Assembly (NCBI RefSeq): GCF_025370935.1
Contig: NC_133490.1
Span: forward strand, 5,807,167 to 5,871,166
Reading direction: 5' to 3'
Origin: Choristoneura fumiferana
Taxonomy: Eukaryota > Arthropoda > Insecta > Lepidoptera > Tortricidae
Length of the DNA stretch: 64,000 nt
The translations under genes were made by a program, and so were the position numbers. This document shows, piece after piece, positions 40,821-52,600 of this stretch. Position 1 is the stretch's first letter; each line of letters starts with the position of its first letter. Below the pieces are notes generated by a model. It saw nothing but the letters and a program-made list of their open reading frames with translations, was not told the DNA's origin and did no database searches.

Positions 40821-41230
40821 GTATTAAATTAAATAAAACTAAATATCAGTTGCGCTAGGCTTCTTATTTTAAACTGCCAGTCAAATAAACGAGCTTTTAA
40901 TATTGCGGTCAGTGCACTTGACATCCACTGCATCTTTTACTCGTAAACGTCCGGCCGACGACGCATTAGGCCATTTCCGAATACATTGCGTGTGTTAGAG
41001 GTTAACAGCTGCGCTGTGAGCATTTCGACCGTGCAATGAACAGCGACAAAGAATGCCGCGCCACTGATGTCACAAAGTTCGAGATAGGAACTCGATTACT
41101 TAATTATTTTTCTTGGAAAAATAATAATTTATTTTAACGTAATTAAGTAGCTAACTTGTCATTTTATAAACAAATATTCAAACGGTAGCCCGTTAACAGA
41201 CTATCCGTAAAATAGCAACAAAGAAACTCC
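40821..41230. other. Intergenic stretch right of the BEL element
   Basis: No gene, repeat family or motif array recognised. It includes a moderately GC-rich part (40,940-41,090). Confidence 0.5.
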
Positions 41231-41235
41231 TTAAT

Positions 41236-41345
41236 CCTTCATCATCATCATATCAGCCATAGGATGCCCACTGTTGGGCATAAGCCCCATAGACCTCCGT
41301 TTCGGTCGGCAGCGGCCTGCATCCATCCTTAACCTGCAGCCTTGC
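41236..41345 (-). mobile_element. RTE-like LINE 3' tail
   Basis: TCATCATCATCATATCAGCC, CCCACTGTTGGGCATAAGCC, CCATAGACCTCCGTTTCGGT and GGCCTGCATCCATCC, in reverse orientation to the plus-strand LINE ends. Confidence 0.5.
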
Positions 41346-41599
41346 CCCTAAATATACCCTACCCTATTCATATACCCTACCCTATAAATTACCCTATCTA
41401 TCTGTCTTACTGTCTGTCTGTCACTTCTTCACACTAAAACAGCAGAACCGATTTCGACAAAAAATTTGTACGTATAGGATACATTTTATCCCAGAAAATT
41501 GCATAGTTTCCTCGAGAAAGCGGTAAACAAATTGCATGGCAGACGAAGTCGCATACAAAAGCTAATAACTAATATCTCTCGGATCTTAATCACAATCCA

Positions 41600-42018
41600 T
41601 ATAATCCATACTATACTATAGTGTTTGTATGTTTGTCCGTCTTTCACGCCGTAACGGAGCAACGGATCGACGTGATTTTTGGCATAGAGATAGTTTATGG
41701 GCCCGAGAATGACATAGGCTACTTTTTATCCCGGAAAAATGCACAGTTCCCGAGGGAACAGCGCGCGATAACCGAATACTACGCGGGCGGAGCCGCGGGC
41801 AAAATAGTATTATTATAAATGCGAAAGTGTGCGTGTTTGTGTGTTTGTATGTTTGTCCGTCTTTCACGTCGAAACGGAGCGACGGATCGACGTGATTTTT
41901 GGCATAGAGATAGTTTATGGGCCAGATAGTGACGTAGGCTACTTTTTGTCCCGGAAAAATGCACAGTTCCCAATAACCGAATTCCACGCGGGCGAAGCCG
42001 CGGACAAAAGCTAGTATA
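41600..42018 (+). mobile_element. Two Helitron-like units in tandem
   Basis: Unit 1 (about 41,615-41,808) and unit 2 (about 41,818-42,015) share GTTTGTATGTTTGTCCGTCT, ACGGATCGACGTGATTTTTG, GCATAGAGATAGTTTATGGG, TCCCGGAAAAATGCACAGTT and a GCGGGCG(A/G)AGCCGCGG end; unit 2 ends AAAAGCTAGTA. The CTAG-type terminus and TATAAATGCGAAAGTGTG start fit lepidopteran non-autonomous Helitrons. A 175-codon minus-strand frame and three shorter ones across the pair are by-products. Confidence 0.6.
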
Positions 42019-42039
42019 ATATATATAATAATATCAATA

Positions 42040-42810
42040 AATGAGTCTATATAAAATCGATTTTCGAATAGATCTAAAATCAAAGGAAAAATATCAACTA
42101 ATGATATCATTTGGATTCCACAAGTCTTACAGTACAGAAGCACACCCTAAGGAGCGCGACTGTACGCCTCTGGACGTACCTGCATGGATCAATAGCAGCC
42201 AGGGTCGAGAGCCGTATTTCCAGCCAGGCTATTCTGGTACCAGTCCGCTGAATAAATCTGTTGCTGTGGCTCGACTGGTTTTAACATCGCGCAGAAACAC
42301 TTACTGGAAATGCATTCCCCTCTGTAAAAAAACAGCCAATTGCAAGTAGGACTTGAGCACCGAAGATTCCGTACAAATTTGTAGGAGTCCATAAATATTA
42401 AACTTTGCATTTGTATGTGTTTTGTTGGTGTTGTTTATAATCAGCTTTATGATTATTTATTTATTTATTTGTTGCTGTTTATCTCATTGCCTATATTTAT
42501 TTTAGACGTATGTGTTATGTATTCGTAGATGTATTTCTGTTACGTTTTAATTTTCTGATCTACTTTTGATGCACCACCTGTTGTAAACTAGTCCTTCCTT
42601 CTTTCTATAAAAAAGGTTGCCTGGAAAAGAATCCTATAGGTTTTTCGGTTACGGCGATTTGTATAGAAAATAGTTTTGACCACTTATTTGGCTGACATAC
42701 TTATTAAAAATATATTTATTTAAATTATTAAAAATAGCCTGTCCAGCATTTTTTTATCAAATCCATTTCTGATATATTTTCTAATATACAACTACCGTGT
42801 ACTACATGAA
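42040..42810. other. Unrecognised stretch between Helitron units and the hairpin element
   Basis: 42,130-42,390 is locally GC-richer (CTCTGGACGTACCTGCATGG, CCAGCCAGGCTATTCTGGTA, GTGGCTCGACTGGTTTTAAC, ATGCATTCCCCTCTGTAAAA) with a 102-codon plus-strand frame from 42,041. No protein family is recognised and no splice structure is evident. It may be transposon UTR. The rest is AT-rich. Confidence 0.4.
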
Positions 42811-42814
42811 ACTA

Positions 42815-43035
42815 CCGTGAGACTCACTCATATTAAATATATTGACCAGGATAACTCACGTCTTAAACCGAGTTTAGCTCGACATGTTTCGCGCTATTTC
42901 GTAGCCCTACTTCTCAGGAGCGTTGCAGCGCTGAGTCGCGTTGCTCCGAAGACGAAGGGCTACGGATTAGCCCGAAACATGTCGAGCTAAACTCGATTTA
43001 AGACGTGAGTTATCCGGGTCAATATATTTAATACG
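42815..43035. mobile_element. Hairpin retroposon family F, complete older copy
   Basis: GAAACTACCGTGAGACTCAC then TCATATTAAAT, left arm GGATAACTCACGTCTTAAAC then CGAGTTTAGCTCGACATGTT, a central part with CTTCTCAGGAGCGTTGCAGC and its near-inverse, and the right arm GAAACATGTCGAGCTAAACT then CGATTTAAGACGTGAGTTAT. Opposite orientation to 17,250-17,472. Confidence 0.7.
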
Positions 43036-43511
43036 GTGCAGATTTTTTTAAGTTCGGATCTTCTACTGTTGTATTTCCATTCCATCTCGATTCTTTATTG
43101 AGCATACGTAGTACCACATCAGAGTCTCATTTCAAATGCAAAATAGTGATGTTTTTCTTGGAACCATCTGTGTTGTTTTAGGTCTGTTATAGAAAGTTCG
43201 AAGGGTCATGAGCTTTAGCACAAATTAGCATGATATTCTATATATTCTTTGAAACCTGATCTTTTTCTTGGCGTTCTTACTTTTATTGCCTACCAGCTTT
43301 TTTACCCGCGGCTCCATTTGCGTGAATAATAACATCTGGCAGTTAAACTAAAAAAAAAACTTATGTCCTAGGTACCGAAGTTGAATCTCTTCTGGTCGGA
43401 AGAGGTTGCAGTGACCTTGGAGATGAAATATTTCCTAAAAGTAAAGTAAAGCCAGGGTGAATTAACTGCAACTTTTGAAGGAAATACTAATGTAAATATC
43501 CATTGTTCCAG

Positions 43512-43631
43512 GACCGGGCGTGAAAGCCATGGCAATTTTGAACTGCCTGCTGGCTCGCCAACTCTGCTTCGAAGACGCCTCCTGCTCGGCCATCCTGGAA
43601 ATCATCCCTCGTGTCTGCGGCTCTGAACTTG
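43512..43631 (+). CDS. Internal exon of a GDNF-receptor-like gene (Gfrl-like), partial
   Basis: Bounded by TTGTTCCAG (AG at 43,510-43,511) and the donor GTAAGT (43,632). In frame it reads PGVKAMAILNCLLARQLCFE then DASCSAILEIIPRVCGSELG, 120 nt with split codons at both ends. The Cys spacing (C..........C....C.........C in NCLLARQLCFEDASCSAILE..RVCG) fits the cysteine-rich GFR-alpha/GAS1 repeat of GPI-linked or membrane receptors. The wording matches what I remember of insect GDNF receptor-like proteins. If the next exon starts with T, the split codon gives Val. No other exon was found; those remaining must lie outside the window. Confidence 0.65.
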
Positions 43632-43661
43632 GTAAGTTACTAATTTAAATTGTAAGAGTAT

Positions 43662-44002
43662 AGTGACGGTACAATCACCAGCAGTAATATCTGCACAGCG
43701 GAACATGTGCAGCAGGGGTGTTGCAGATATTCGCATCCGCATTAAATTTAATATTCGCATAAAATCATATGAATCATAATGCGGATTCGGGTGTCGAACA
43801 ATTGGGTATAGAACGATTTAGCGGCGGCGCGTGTAGGGCACGTACCTATGTACTATTTTCGCCCTTAACCAATAGGAATTTCGTTACGTTTTTGATTCGT
43901 TGATCGAGCGCTTACACCTACTAATAGAGTAGTATTTATTAGATATTTAAGTATGGGCACTTTGTTGTGTCAGATTTTGATGCTGGTGACTGTACATCAT
44001 GA
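43662..44002. mobile_element. MITE with imperfect inverted ends
   Basis: GACGGTACAATCACCAGCAG then TAATATCTGCACA at the left, and GATGCTGGTGACTGTACATC at the right, which is the inverted partner. The interior has TTCGCATCCGCATTAAATTT. About 340 bp, in the intron after the Gfrl-like exon. Confidence 0.55.
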
Positions 44003-44059
44003 ATGGTATGAAATTACGGAATAAATATCATGGGACAATTAACCTGTCCCAGCCTGTCT

Positions 44060-44275
44060 CAAACTAAGCGAAGCCCATGGGTACCAGGAAACGAACAAAC
44101 ATACTTATTTATAAGTAGAATACATACTTAAATATACATGAAACGTCCAAGACTCGAGAATAACCATTCGTGTTATTCATACAAATATCAGCCCCGACCG
44201 GGGATCGAACCAGGCTCAAGCTCCATAGCCAGGTTCTCTAACCACTTCGCTATCCGATTGTCAAACTCTTACTGA
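44060..44275 (-). mobile_element. tRNA-derived SINE, family B relative
   Basis: The minus strand reads GATAGCGAAGTGGTTAGAGA (A box), GCTTGAGCCTGGTTCGATCC (B box), CCGGTCGGGGCTGATATTTG, then the family B body in diverged form (AGTCTTGGACGTTTCATG). Head intact, no matched tail. Confidence 0.55.
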
Positions 44276-44607
44276 GTTCCCATAAGATAGCCATAAATTA
44301 CATCTTGATCTTTGTATATGTCATGTGAAGTCCTATGCTGCGCAACTTAAAGAACCCAGCAGTTGGGTTCCGTAAACTGGGGTTACTTTAGGAAATTTTG
44401 AAGCTTCTTTGATAGGTTTGAAATGGTTATAAAACGCAAATATTCATAGCTTCATTGAGCAAATGAAGTAAAAAGTAAGGTAATTTATGAAGGTAGGTAT
44501 TTCACTGCCACATATGGTCTAAAAATATAAGGACACGGCGTAAAAACTGTTTTCCAAAGTAGCCCTTGCATTTTAAAGTAACCCCGTTAACTTCTGTTTG
44601 TAACCAA

Positions 44608-44860
44608 TCATCATCTCAGTTCATACACGTCCCATTACTGAGCACAGGCCTGCTCGGATATGGAGCTTCACACACACTATTACATTTCTCCGCCGGCTTA
44701 TGCAGATTTTCTTACGATGTTTTCCTTCAGCAAAAGCTCGTGGTAAACTAATGAAATTTCACACATTAATTTCAAAAAACTCAGAGGTGCAACCCGGGCT
44801 CGAACCCACGACCCTCCGCTTGAGAGGCTAGGTCAAACCACTAGTCCACCACGGCTTCAA
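44608..44860 (-). mobile_element. SINE family A, older near-complete copy
   Basis: The minus strand starts GAAGCCGTGGTGGACTAGTG then GTTTGACCTAGCCTCTCAAG, B box GTGGGTTCGAGCCCGGG, and body with ACGAGCTTTTGCTGAAGGAA; part of the centre is deleted (GCAGGCCTGTGCTCAGTAAT at the 3' side). Useful with 20,110-20,424 for defining the head. Confidence 0.7.
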
Positions 44861-45131
44861 TTCTCGCTACATACCGAAAAAGCTGCTAACGGTTACGAGC
44901 GGCGCACGTAAAAGAACGAGAGAGTAAAGACCTGTGTAAAAACCTGAACCTTTATTAAAAAGTTACAGCATTGTTACTGAATATGCGAAGTTTGTTCGCA
45001 TTAGCCAGCCACAATCGCGAGCTAACGGGGCCGGAAGCATAGTTTCTTTTGTCGGATCACACATTATGCATGAGGATACGAAGGATCCGACCACGACATC
45101 CTACCACTGGGCGCTTGTTACACCGACGTGT

Positions 45132-45315
45132 AAGCTCATCATCATCAGCCGGAAGACGTCCACTGCTGCACAAAGGCCTCCCCCTTAGAACGCCACAATG
45201 AACGACAACTCGCCACTTGCATCCACCGGTTTCTCGCAACTCTCACGTTGTCGTCAGTCCACCTAGTGGGACGTGCCAACGCTTCGTCTTCGGGTTAGTA
45301 GTCGCAACTCGAGGA
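45132..45315 (-). mobile_element. RTE-like LINE 3' end (left edge of D2)
   Basis: The minus-strand reading gives ARPTRWTDD, then WRSKGEAFVQQWTSSG, a stop, and a (GAT)n tail at 45,135-45,145. The order of C-terminal motif, stop and trinucleotide tail is that of a 5'-truncated RTE-like LINE insertion. The visible D1/D2 match begins inside it only because the window begins there. Confidence 0.65.
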
Positions 45316-45889
45316 ATTTTCTCCCCCAACGGTTATTTCTTTTTCGGGTGATGTGGCCCGCCCATTGCCTCTACTCTACAACTTGCATATTAAGCTTGCG
45401 TGTAACCTCAGAATGAGAAGATTTTATTCGCTCAGTACTTCCCTGTAATGGCTCTCAAAATCATAACAAAACTTCTTATGAATAAAATGATGTAGAATAG
45501 TAGCAGAAACACGTATATACAAAGGTACTCGTAAATAATGAAATCAAGCACTATCCGTCTGTCTGTACACAACTCTCGATGGAAACCACGTTTAGGCAAG
45601 CATGTCGAGAAATGACCAGCGACTCATTGGTTTGATGACCAAAAATTGATGGCAATAGTTGAATGAAGGAAACCAAGAAGAAGGCATGACGTAACATGAA
45701 GGGGTCCCCCTCCCCTTCTTCACACGGCAATCCAGAATGGGTCAACTTATTTTCGGTCGCCGTGGCTCAAACTGGACTTTTATATAAAAACGAATGCAGC
45801 AGAAATTACGTGACCGAAAATACGCCGCACATGACTGAAAAAATTACGCTCGTCTGGCCTCACTCTAATAAATAATAAATAAATACAAC

Positions 45890-46110
45890 AAACATCTCTA
45901 TTCTATCTATCTATAACAGCCCTTATCGCGCCCGTCTTCCGACATAGGCCTCCTCTCTATGTACTTTTCCAGTCTTGCCTATCCATTGCCACTCGCATCC
46001 AGTTCACGCCAACTTGCTGCCGGATATCATCTGTCCATCTTTTTGGTGGTCGTCCTCTACCGCGGGTGTTAGCACGGGGTCTCCACTCCAGGACAACACA
46101 CATACGATTA
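45890..46110 (-). mobile_element. RTE-like LINE ORF2 C-terminal fragment (D2 copy)
   Basis: D2 counterpart of the fragment at 670-906. It has the same motif order with a few substitutions and a small insertion (TATG) near 45,959. It was present before D1 and D2 diverged. Confidence 0.65.
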
Positions 46111-46934
46111 AAAAATGACATGTAATTTATTGGATTTGGATGTAAATATGAATGGTTTCGTTAGACAAATCTCACGCGTGAATGCTTGAAATATGAAACA
46201 ATTTGCCCAGCTGCACGGTGTGATAGAAGGCCTCTAACATCCAGTATTTTGACCTTTCCCCATTCTCTGGGGAGGCGGGAATAAAACATCAGCTCACAGT
46301 CTGAAACAGAGAGTGTCTTCATTGTACCGGGAATATAACAGATGATATCAGTAAGCAATGATGCTGTGCACCGTGCACCTATAGGACTTCGTTTACTTTA
46401 GCATTAGAATGAAGGGCAGCGATCTTGATGTGCCTTTTTATTTATTATTATTGAAAACACTTTTGAAAAATAAGTCACTGTAAAGTAACAACTATACAGG
46501 GTGTCTGACCATGGGGATTTAAATATGGGTCTACTTTTTACCCGACTACGATGAAGGAGACGCGTATGTATGTATGTCATCTATTTTTATGTCCTCTCGT
46601 AACTACTCAACACACAAGTACACTTTCAAAAAAAAATATACCAGTTTAAAAAATATGAAATAAAAAAACTTAAATTTAAAATAAAAAACCCCCGACATAA
46701 AAAAACGCCCGAAGAAAACACCGACAAAACGCCGCCAAAAAAGACAACTAAAAAATAAAAATAATTATGCACTGCCTAGCTGTTGCCCGCGACTTCATCT
46801 GCGAAGAATTCGTTTATCCCTATCCCGCGAAGAATATGCTGGTTTCCCACAAAATGAGCCTAAGTTAATTTAGTGTAAGTACCTAGTAATATTGTTTTAT
46901 CCAAGCTAAGGTTAATACTTTAAAAATACAACAT

Positions 46935-47162
46935 ATGTACTTTAGTTTCCTGTTCATGTGCGAAATTACATTTGAAATTTACCACGAGCTTTACTTTAAA
47001 GGAAAACATCATGAGGAAACCTGCACAAACCTGCGAAGCAATTCAATGGTGTGTGTGAAGTTCCCAATCCGCATTGGGCCCGCGTGGGAACTACGGCCCA
47101 AGCCCTCTCATTCTGAGCAGCCTGTCAGCAGTGGGACGTATATAGGCTGGGATGATGATGAT
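46935..47162 (+). mobile_element. SINE family A, head-less copy (D2)
   Basis: D2 counterpart of the SINE at 1,940-2,165, nearly identical, with the same missing head and the same tail. It was therefore inserted before the two copies separated. Confidence 0.75.
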
Positions 47163-48109
47163 GTTGCAATAGTTATCTACTTAGCTATTACAATAAATCT
47201 CTGTTACAAAAGCGAACTAGTAACAGTAGATTATGTGTCGGTCGTTATGTGGCCCCAGAAAGCACACTTAACCTTTGCTCACAAGTTGAAATTTCTTGTA
47301 CTTAATACGCTACCATTTTTAGTGAGCACGATGTAAGTCAAAAGCGAATCCGAATTGTGATTAGATAAGTGCAGCGCAGAAAAACTGAAATACATGAGCT
47401 GATGACATTACAAGGTCAAAAAAAATTCGTCGCACTCGACCAAGGACCGAGAAAGGGGAAAAAGTTGGCAGCTTCTACCCAGGGGGCCCAGATAACAATG
47501 AAACAGAAATAATAAAGACAATTATGTAGGTACTTATCTTTTTCGCGCGACTTCTTCCGCAAAGTATTCTTTTATCAGCGTGCTGCGTAAACTTTTTTTT
47601 TTTTTTCAATGTTTATCTATAAAACAACCTCTAACCATTGCAGGACGAGGACTTCCGCAAATGGAGACTGTCAAGTTTTTGTCGTATAATCTATAGGTGT
47701 TGAACGCTACCTCTAAGCTCTCCGCTCCCGCTGCCTCTCTTCGCTTGCGCATCGCAGTTAACTTCACATGACTACACTTTTAATGCATTCGCACGTTCAC
47801 TCCGAGCATATTCAGTTAATAAGTTTGGCTTTTATTAGACTTAGCCATTTAACTTTTTGTGCTAAAGATTCTTAGAACTTCTGTGAAATATCGCCCCGAA
47901 TGGGACTAAAAAATAGCTCTAAATACGACTTGAGTAATGATTTGGTATGAATATGGAAAAACTTATAGAGAATTTGCTATTTCGTGGAATCCATTTGTCA
48001 AGGTAACAAATAAAAAGCTGTAAAAATTCTGAAATGTAATAGAAACACTCGATTTTTTCACATGTGAAAAGTACCTAAAATTTACATGAAAACTGCACCA
48101 ACCACAGTT

Positions 48110-48250
48110 TTTAACCCCCGACGCAAAACGAGGGGTGTTGTAAGTTTGACTGCTATGTGTGTGTGTGTGTGTTGTGTCTGTGCACCGTAGCTCTTAAACG
48201 GGTGGACCAATTTGAATGCGGTTTTTTTTTGTTTGTAATCAGATTTCTTA
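48110..48250 (+). repeat. Interspersed repeat G fragment (D2)
   Basis: D2 counterpart of 3,446-3,620 with a shorter GT tract. It is followed by a D2-specific segment. Confidence 0.55.
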
Positions 48251-48257
48251 ACATACT

Positions 48258-48449
48258 TCAAAAAAAATCAAAAATCAAAATGGTTTATTAAAAGCAAAAA
48301 CAAATTACAAGTAGGGTTTCCGTTGGTTCCACACTAGGCTAAGCCTGTCACGTGGAAACCTGATTCGGGGTACAAACAATTAATTTGATTAAATAACTAA
48401 ATTTTGACAAAAATGGGTAAATTAAAAGTTAGGCAACAAAACGAACAAG

Positions 48450-48500
<51 letters not shown>
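48258..48500 (+). repeat. D2-specific insertion with long GT microsatellite
   Basis: D1 has only a short stretch at the matching point (about 3,600-3,680). D2 carries about 240 bp including CAAAATGGTTTATTAAAAGC, GGGTTTCCGTTGGTTCCACA and an uninterrupted GT run at about 48,451-48,499. The opening AAAATCAAAAATCAAAAT string resembles a reversed retroposon tail. Family unknown. Confidence 0.5.
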
Positions 48501-48504
<4 letters not shown>

Positions 48505-48609
48505 TAATAACCTAACCGACTTCGAAAACTTAAAAACCCTCGACATTGTCATTTTAACGTCTCAAAACGTCTGAACCGATTTTAATGAAACATTAAGATA
48601 TTTATTATA

Positions 48610-48895
48610 TCATTTTTTTATACGACCAGATGGCCTAGTGGCTATAGAACCTGACTACGAAGCTTGTGGTCCCGGGTTCGATTCCCGTGTCGGGGCAGAT
48701 ATTTGTACGAAAAATACGAATGTTTGTTCTCGGGTCTTGGGTGTTTAATATGTATTTAAGTATGTATCTATATCTATATAATTATATTTATCCGTTGCTT
48801 AGTACCCATAACACAAGCTTTGCTAAGCTTACTTTGGGACTAGGTCAATTGGTGTGAATTGTCCCGTGAAATTTTTTTTTATTACTATTATTTGC
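48610..48895 (+). mobile_element. tRNA-derived SINE family B (D2)
   Basis: D2 counterpart of the SINE at 5,884-6,165, with the same A and B boxes, body and T-rich tail, and scattered substitutions. Confidence 0.8.
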
Positions 48896-49329
48896 TTCAA
48901 GTTTCATCACACCAAATAATTACAGTGTATATTTTATTAATATTCAATCAATAGAACGAGCCCCATGCTTTGATCACATTGATTCCACGACCTCGAAAAT
49001 CAAAATCGATTCACTTGTACCACATATGTGACCCCGATTCATTGTTGGGCTCCGAGTACACTGGCAGCGCGACGTTCAAGGACCCATTGTCTTGTATGGA
49101 ACAGGGGCCATATGAAATTCAGTATTTAGCGATGGTTAGTTCCGGGTTTGAATCGATTAATATTCTTTCTAAGACGTGACTGAGGTTTATATTATTTTCA
49201 CGTTTCAAAATTAATCCTACTAATACTAAATGTGAAAAATTGTGTGCGTTACGCGTATGTTTTGTTATCACTCACGCTAAAATGGCAGGACGGATTTGGG
49301 TAATTTATTACGTAGATAGAATAACACTT

Positions 49330-49690
49330 ACCGGGTGTGGCCTATAATACGAGCAAATAATTAAAACATAGATCATACTCCTTAAACTGAACAACATTAA
49401 TTCAGCGACTTTTAAAAATAATTAGGTATTTTTTTAATTTTTATTAAGTACACTTTTAAGTTTATTTGAAGAAGCAATGTAAAGCAAAATACTTGATGTT
49501 TGTAGCGTGACGGCGACGTCAGTTGGGTTCTAGGATGGCGTACATTGATAGCAGTATTTAATTTGTATGAAAAAAGGGAAAATTCAAAGACTCCATTATT
49601 TTTAAAAGGCGCTGAACTAATGTTGTTCAGTTTGATGAGGACGATCTATGTTTTAACTTTTTGCTTGTAATAGGTACAGGCCACATCCAT
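49330..49690. mobile_element. TIR element family C, copy 1 (D2)
   Basis: D2 counterpart of 6,575-7,072, without the nested MITE. It contains an extra ATTTGTATGAAAAAAGGGAA stretch that the first D1 copy lacks but the other family C copies have, so D1 probably lost it. Confidence 0.65.
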
Positions 49691-52600
49691 ACTTATCATC
49701 CTGATATTCTTACGACTATAATTATTAAGTATTGCCAAATAAACCCGGACTTGATCTTGTAGTAGTGTATGACCGAGTTCATCTCACTATCTGTCCAAAA
49801 ATTCCACTGTCTATCCATAAACAGCTTTAAACAATTCACAAACGTATTCAAACACTCAACACCCCTGAGAAAACATGATTTACCGCACGTGTTAACCCGA
49901 TACAGGGTTGCCATACGGGAAAATGACGTGCCCTGATAAAAATCCTGACATCACTCTAAAAGTCTTGACATTTCTGTAGTTCAAAATTTATTGGAATCTC
50001 TTTAACTGTTATTTAGTCTATTTTTAATTGTTTTGAAATAATTATTATTGGTTTTGTTAATTACTCGCTACTTACATTTATTATTTTAATCATTAAAATT
50101 GTGTAAACTATGTAACAGATATGAAAACATATAATGTAATTTTGTTTTTATTTTATTAAATGATGTTATTTCTAAAAACCCTGACACTTGCCAAGTCCGG
50201 GTGCAATCCTGGCAAAGGGTCAAAAATCCTGACATCTCAGGCCAAATTCTACGTATGACAACCCTAACCCGATACTAAATTGTTTGTCCGTAACATTATT
50301 AGTCAGTTTAACAATTTGCGCAAAATCCACTGAGCCAAATTGAACTTTATTTACCAGCAGTTAATAAAATATTACGAGCTCTAACCAAAAAATCCCCGAG
50401 GAAATAAAATTAAAATTACAGCTCTAGAGCAATAAAGTTTCTTGAGGCAAAACACGTGTTTGGAACGCAAATGAAAATACGAATTGTTACGTTATTCTAA
50501 CTGCGCAGAAATTCTCGGATACAAATGAGGCATAGTAAAGCCTTCTATTTAAAAAAAAACGGAGCGATGTTCTAGTCTAGAATAAGTGTATTCACAGGAC
50601 CGTTCTGGAGACGTTTTCAAGACCAACCTTACCAATTCTTCTAAATTCTTCTTGATCTTTGTAACCTACCTATGTTCCACAAATAAACTTCTATTCTATT
50701 CAACAGTAGGCTAGCCTTTACGTATAAGTACATTATACAGTACAGATATAGTACAGCCAACTTTTAAGAAAAAAAAAATGGTTGAAAATCGAATTTGTAA
50801 TAAATCGGATCCTTTTGAAGACATTTTTTCCTAACCTTATTTCTTTCGTGTCGTCATGTCCATCTTAGTAGTAGTGAGTCAGGTGTGGACTTACGAGTAT
50901 AGTCGTCTATCTCATCTATATTCTATCTGTTGCGGCGTAGAGCTGGATGATTAGGTTCGGCTTGCAGGCGGGTTACCAGCAATAAGTGAGCTTGTTTTTT
51001 CAGGACAATATAGTTTAATTCTAACTCGATATAATTTTACAGAGCTTTTAAAAGTAAAAAGAAAAGGTATTAAAAATGCGTGCGCATCGGCGCTGTAAGG
51101 TAAAGGCGAATGCCGGACGGTGGTGCGCACCCCTCTCGCCGAGAGTCTTGACCAATCAGAGCAGCCGTAAATGACGTGATATTGAAGCTGATTGGTTCCC
51201 GATGTCGTGATATGTGTACGGTAGGCGTCGCTTGTTGCAATATGCATTTTTGCGTATCATTGTGTACAGTCATCCACACAAGTTGCATAGACACTATCTA
51301 TTGGTCTTCTATCACGTCTGCTAGTGTGTGCGAAACCGACTTCAAACTGATAGATTTTTTTTTGTAGTCGGTTATTTTTTTTACAGTAAAATATCGCCAA
51401 TGCGTACACAATACAATTGGCAGTAGCACTGCAGGCAGGGTCCTACAGACAGTAATCTATTTCTGACACTTTTCGTGCCACTAAATACCCTTATAATACT
51501 CCGAAATACCAGTTCCCAAACCGCAGTACCGACGCAGGGAAAGCATGTCCCCAATTTCTAACTTACCTAAATAATATTCAGAGTGTACTTGACAAGTCGG
51601 AGGGTGCTCGAACGTCGTCGACTGTACTCCAGCGGGTTTATACGCAGGCATCATTAGTGTCCGTCCTTTGCATGTATTAAAAAAAGTATCAGTGTCAGAT
51701 ATTATCGGATTATACTTGGATAAACCTCAAGGTTAATCAGGACACGTTTTTGGCACGATGAGATTAGGGTAGTTGGCATAAAAACACTTTATTTATCAAG
51801 CGGGCTGCAGCTCCCTGTACGAAGTCCGTCTGGATCGCTTCCACATACTTACAACAGTGACACCAGTGGGTCTTTCTAGTCATGACATACGGAGCTGAAA
51901 CGTGGACGTTGGGTCGATTCCAGGGAATGGTACTTTGCGCTGTAGCAGAACGCCATCAGTACTAGCGCTGCCTACCCTGCTACCTATTCAATACACGCCA
52001 TAGACAGTATAGCTTTCCACCAGTTCAAGGTCACTCAGCGAGCTATGGAACAAGCTATGCTCGGAGTATCTGAAGGATAGAATCCACAACGAGACTGTCC
52101 GACACAGAACTAAAATGTCGTCGACATAGCTCAGAGAATTAGCAAGTTGAAGTGACACACTTCTCACTGCTGGCACTATGGCCTCCTTTCAAAATGAGAA
52201 GGCTGAGGCTGCAGTTCCCACGCGGGCCCAGTGCGGATTGGGAACTTCACGTTTCCATGCAATTGCTTCATAGATGTGCGGATGTTTCTTCACTATTTAA
52301 GGTCCTTAAGTTCTTCAAAGTTTCACAAACATTTACAAGAAAAAGTTAAATATACAGTCTCTCAAACCAGTAACTAACAACCGCCAAGTTAAAAACTCAA
52401 AGTTGAGCCCGTATAATAGCGGGTATTGTTCGTTGTCCGGGTCCGGCACCGCATCACGGTATACCCGGACATGAGCACTATACCAACCGGAGGCGTCATG
52501 CGTATGAGAAATCAAATGTCAGTTTTTGTCGGTCTGTGGAAAGGCGTGGCGTACGCATACGAAATGAAATAAGAGCTTTACCTTTTCTGCTCGCACATCA

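Noticed and set aside
41616..42143. A 175-codon minus-strand frame
   Set aside because: It is the reverse complement of two tandem Helitron-like units and shows the same peptide twice (RRSVAPLRRERRTNIQT and a near copy). Not a gene.
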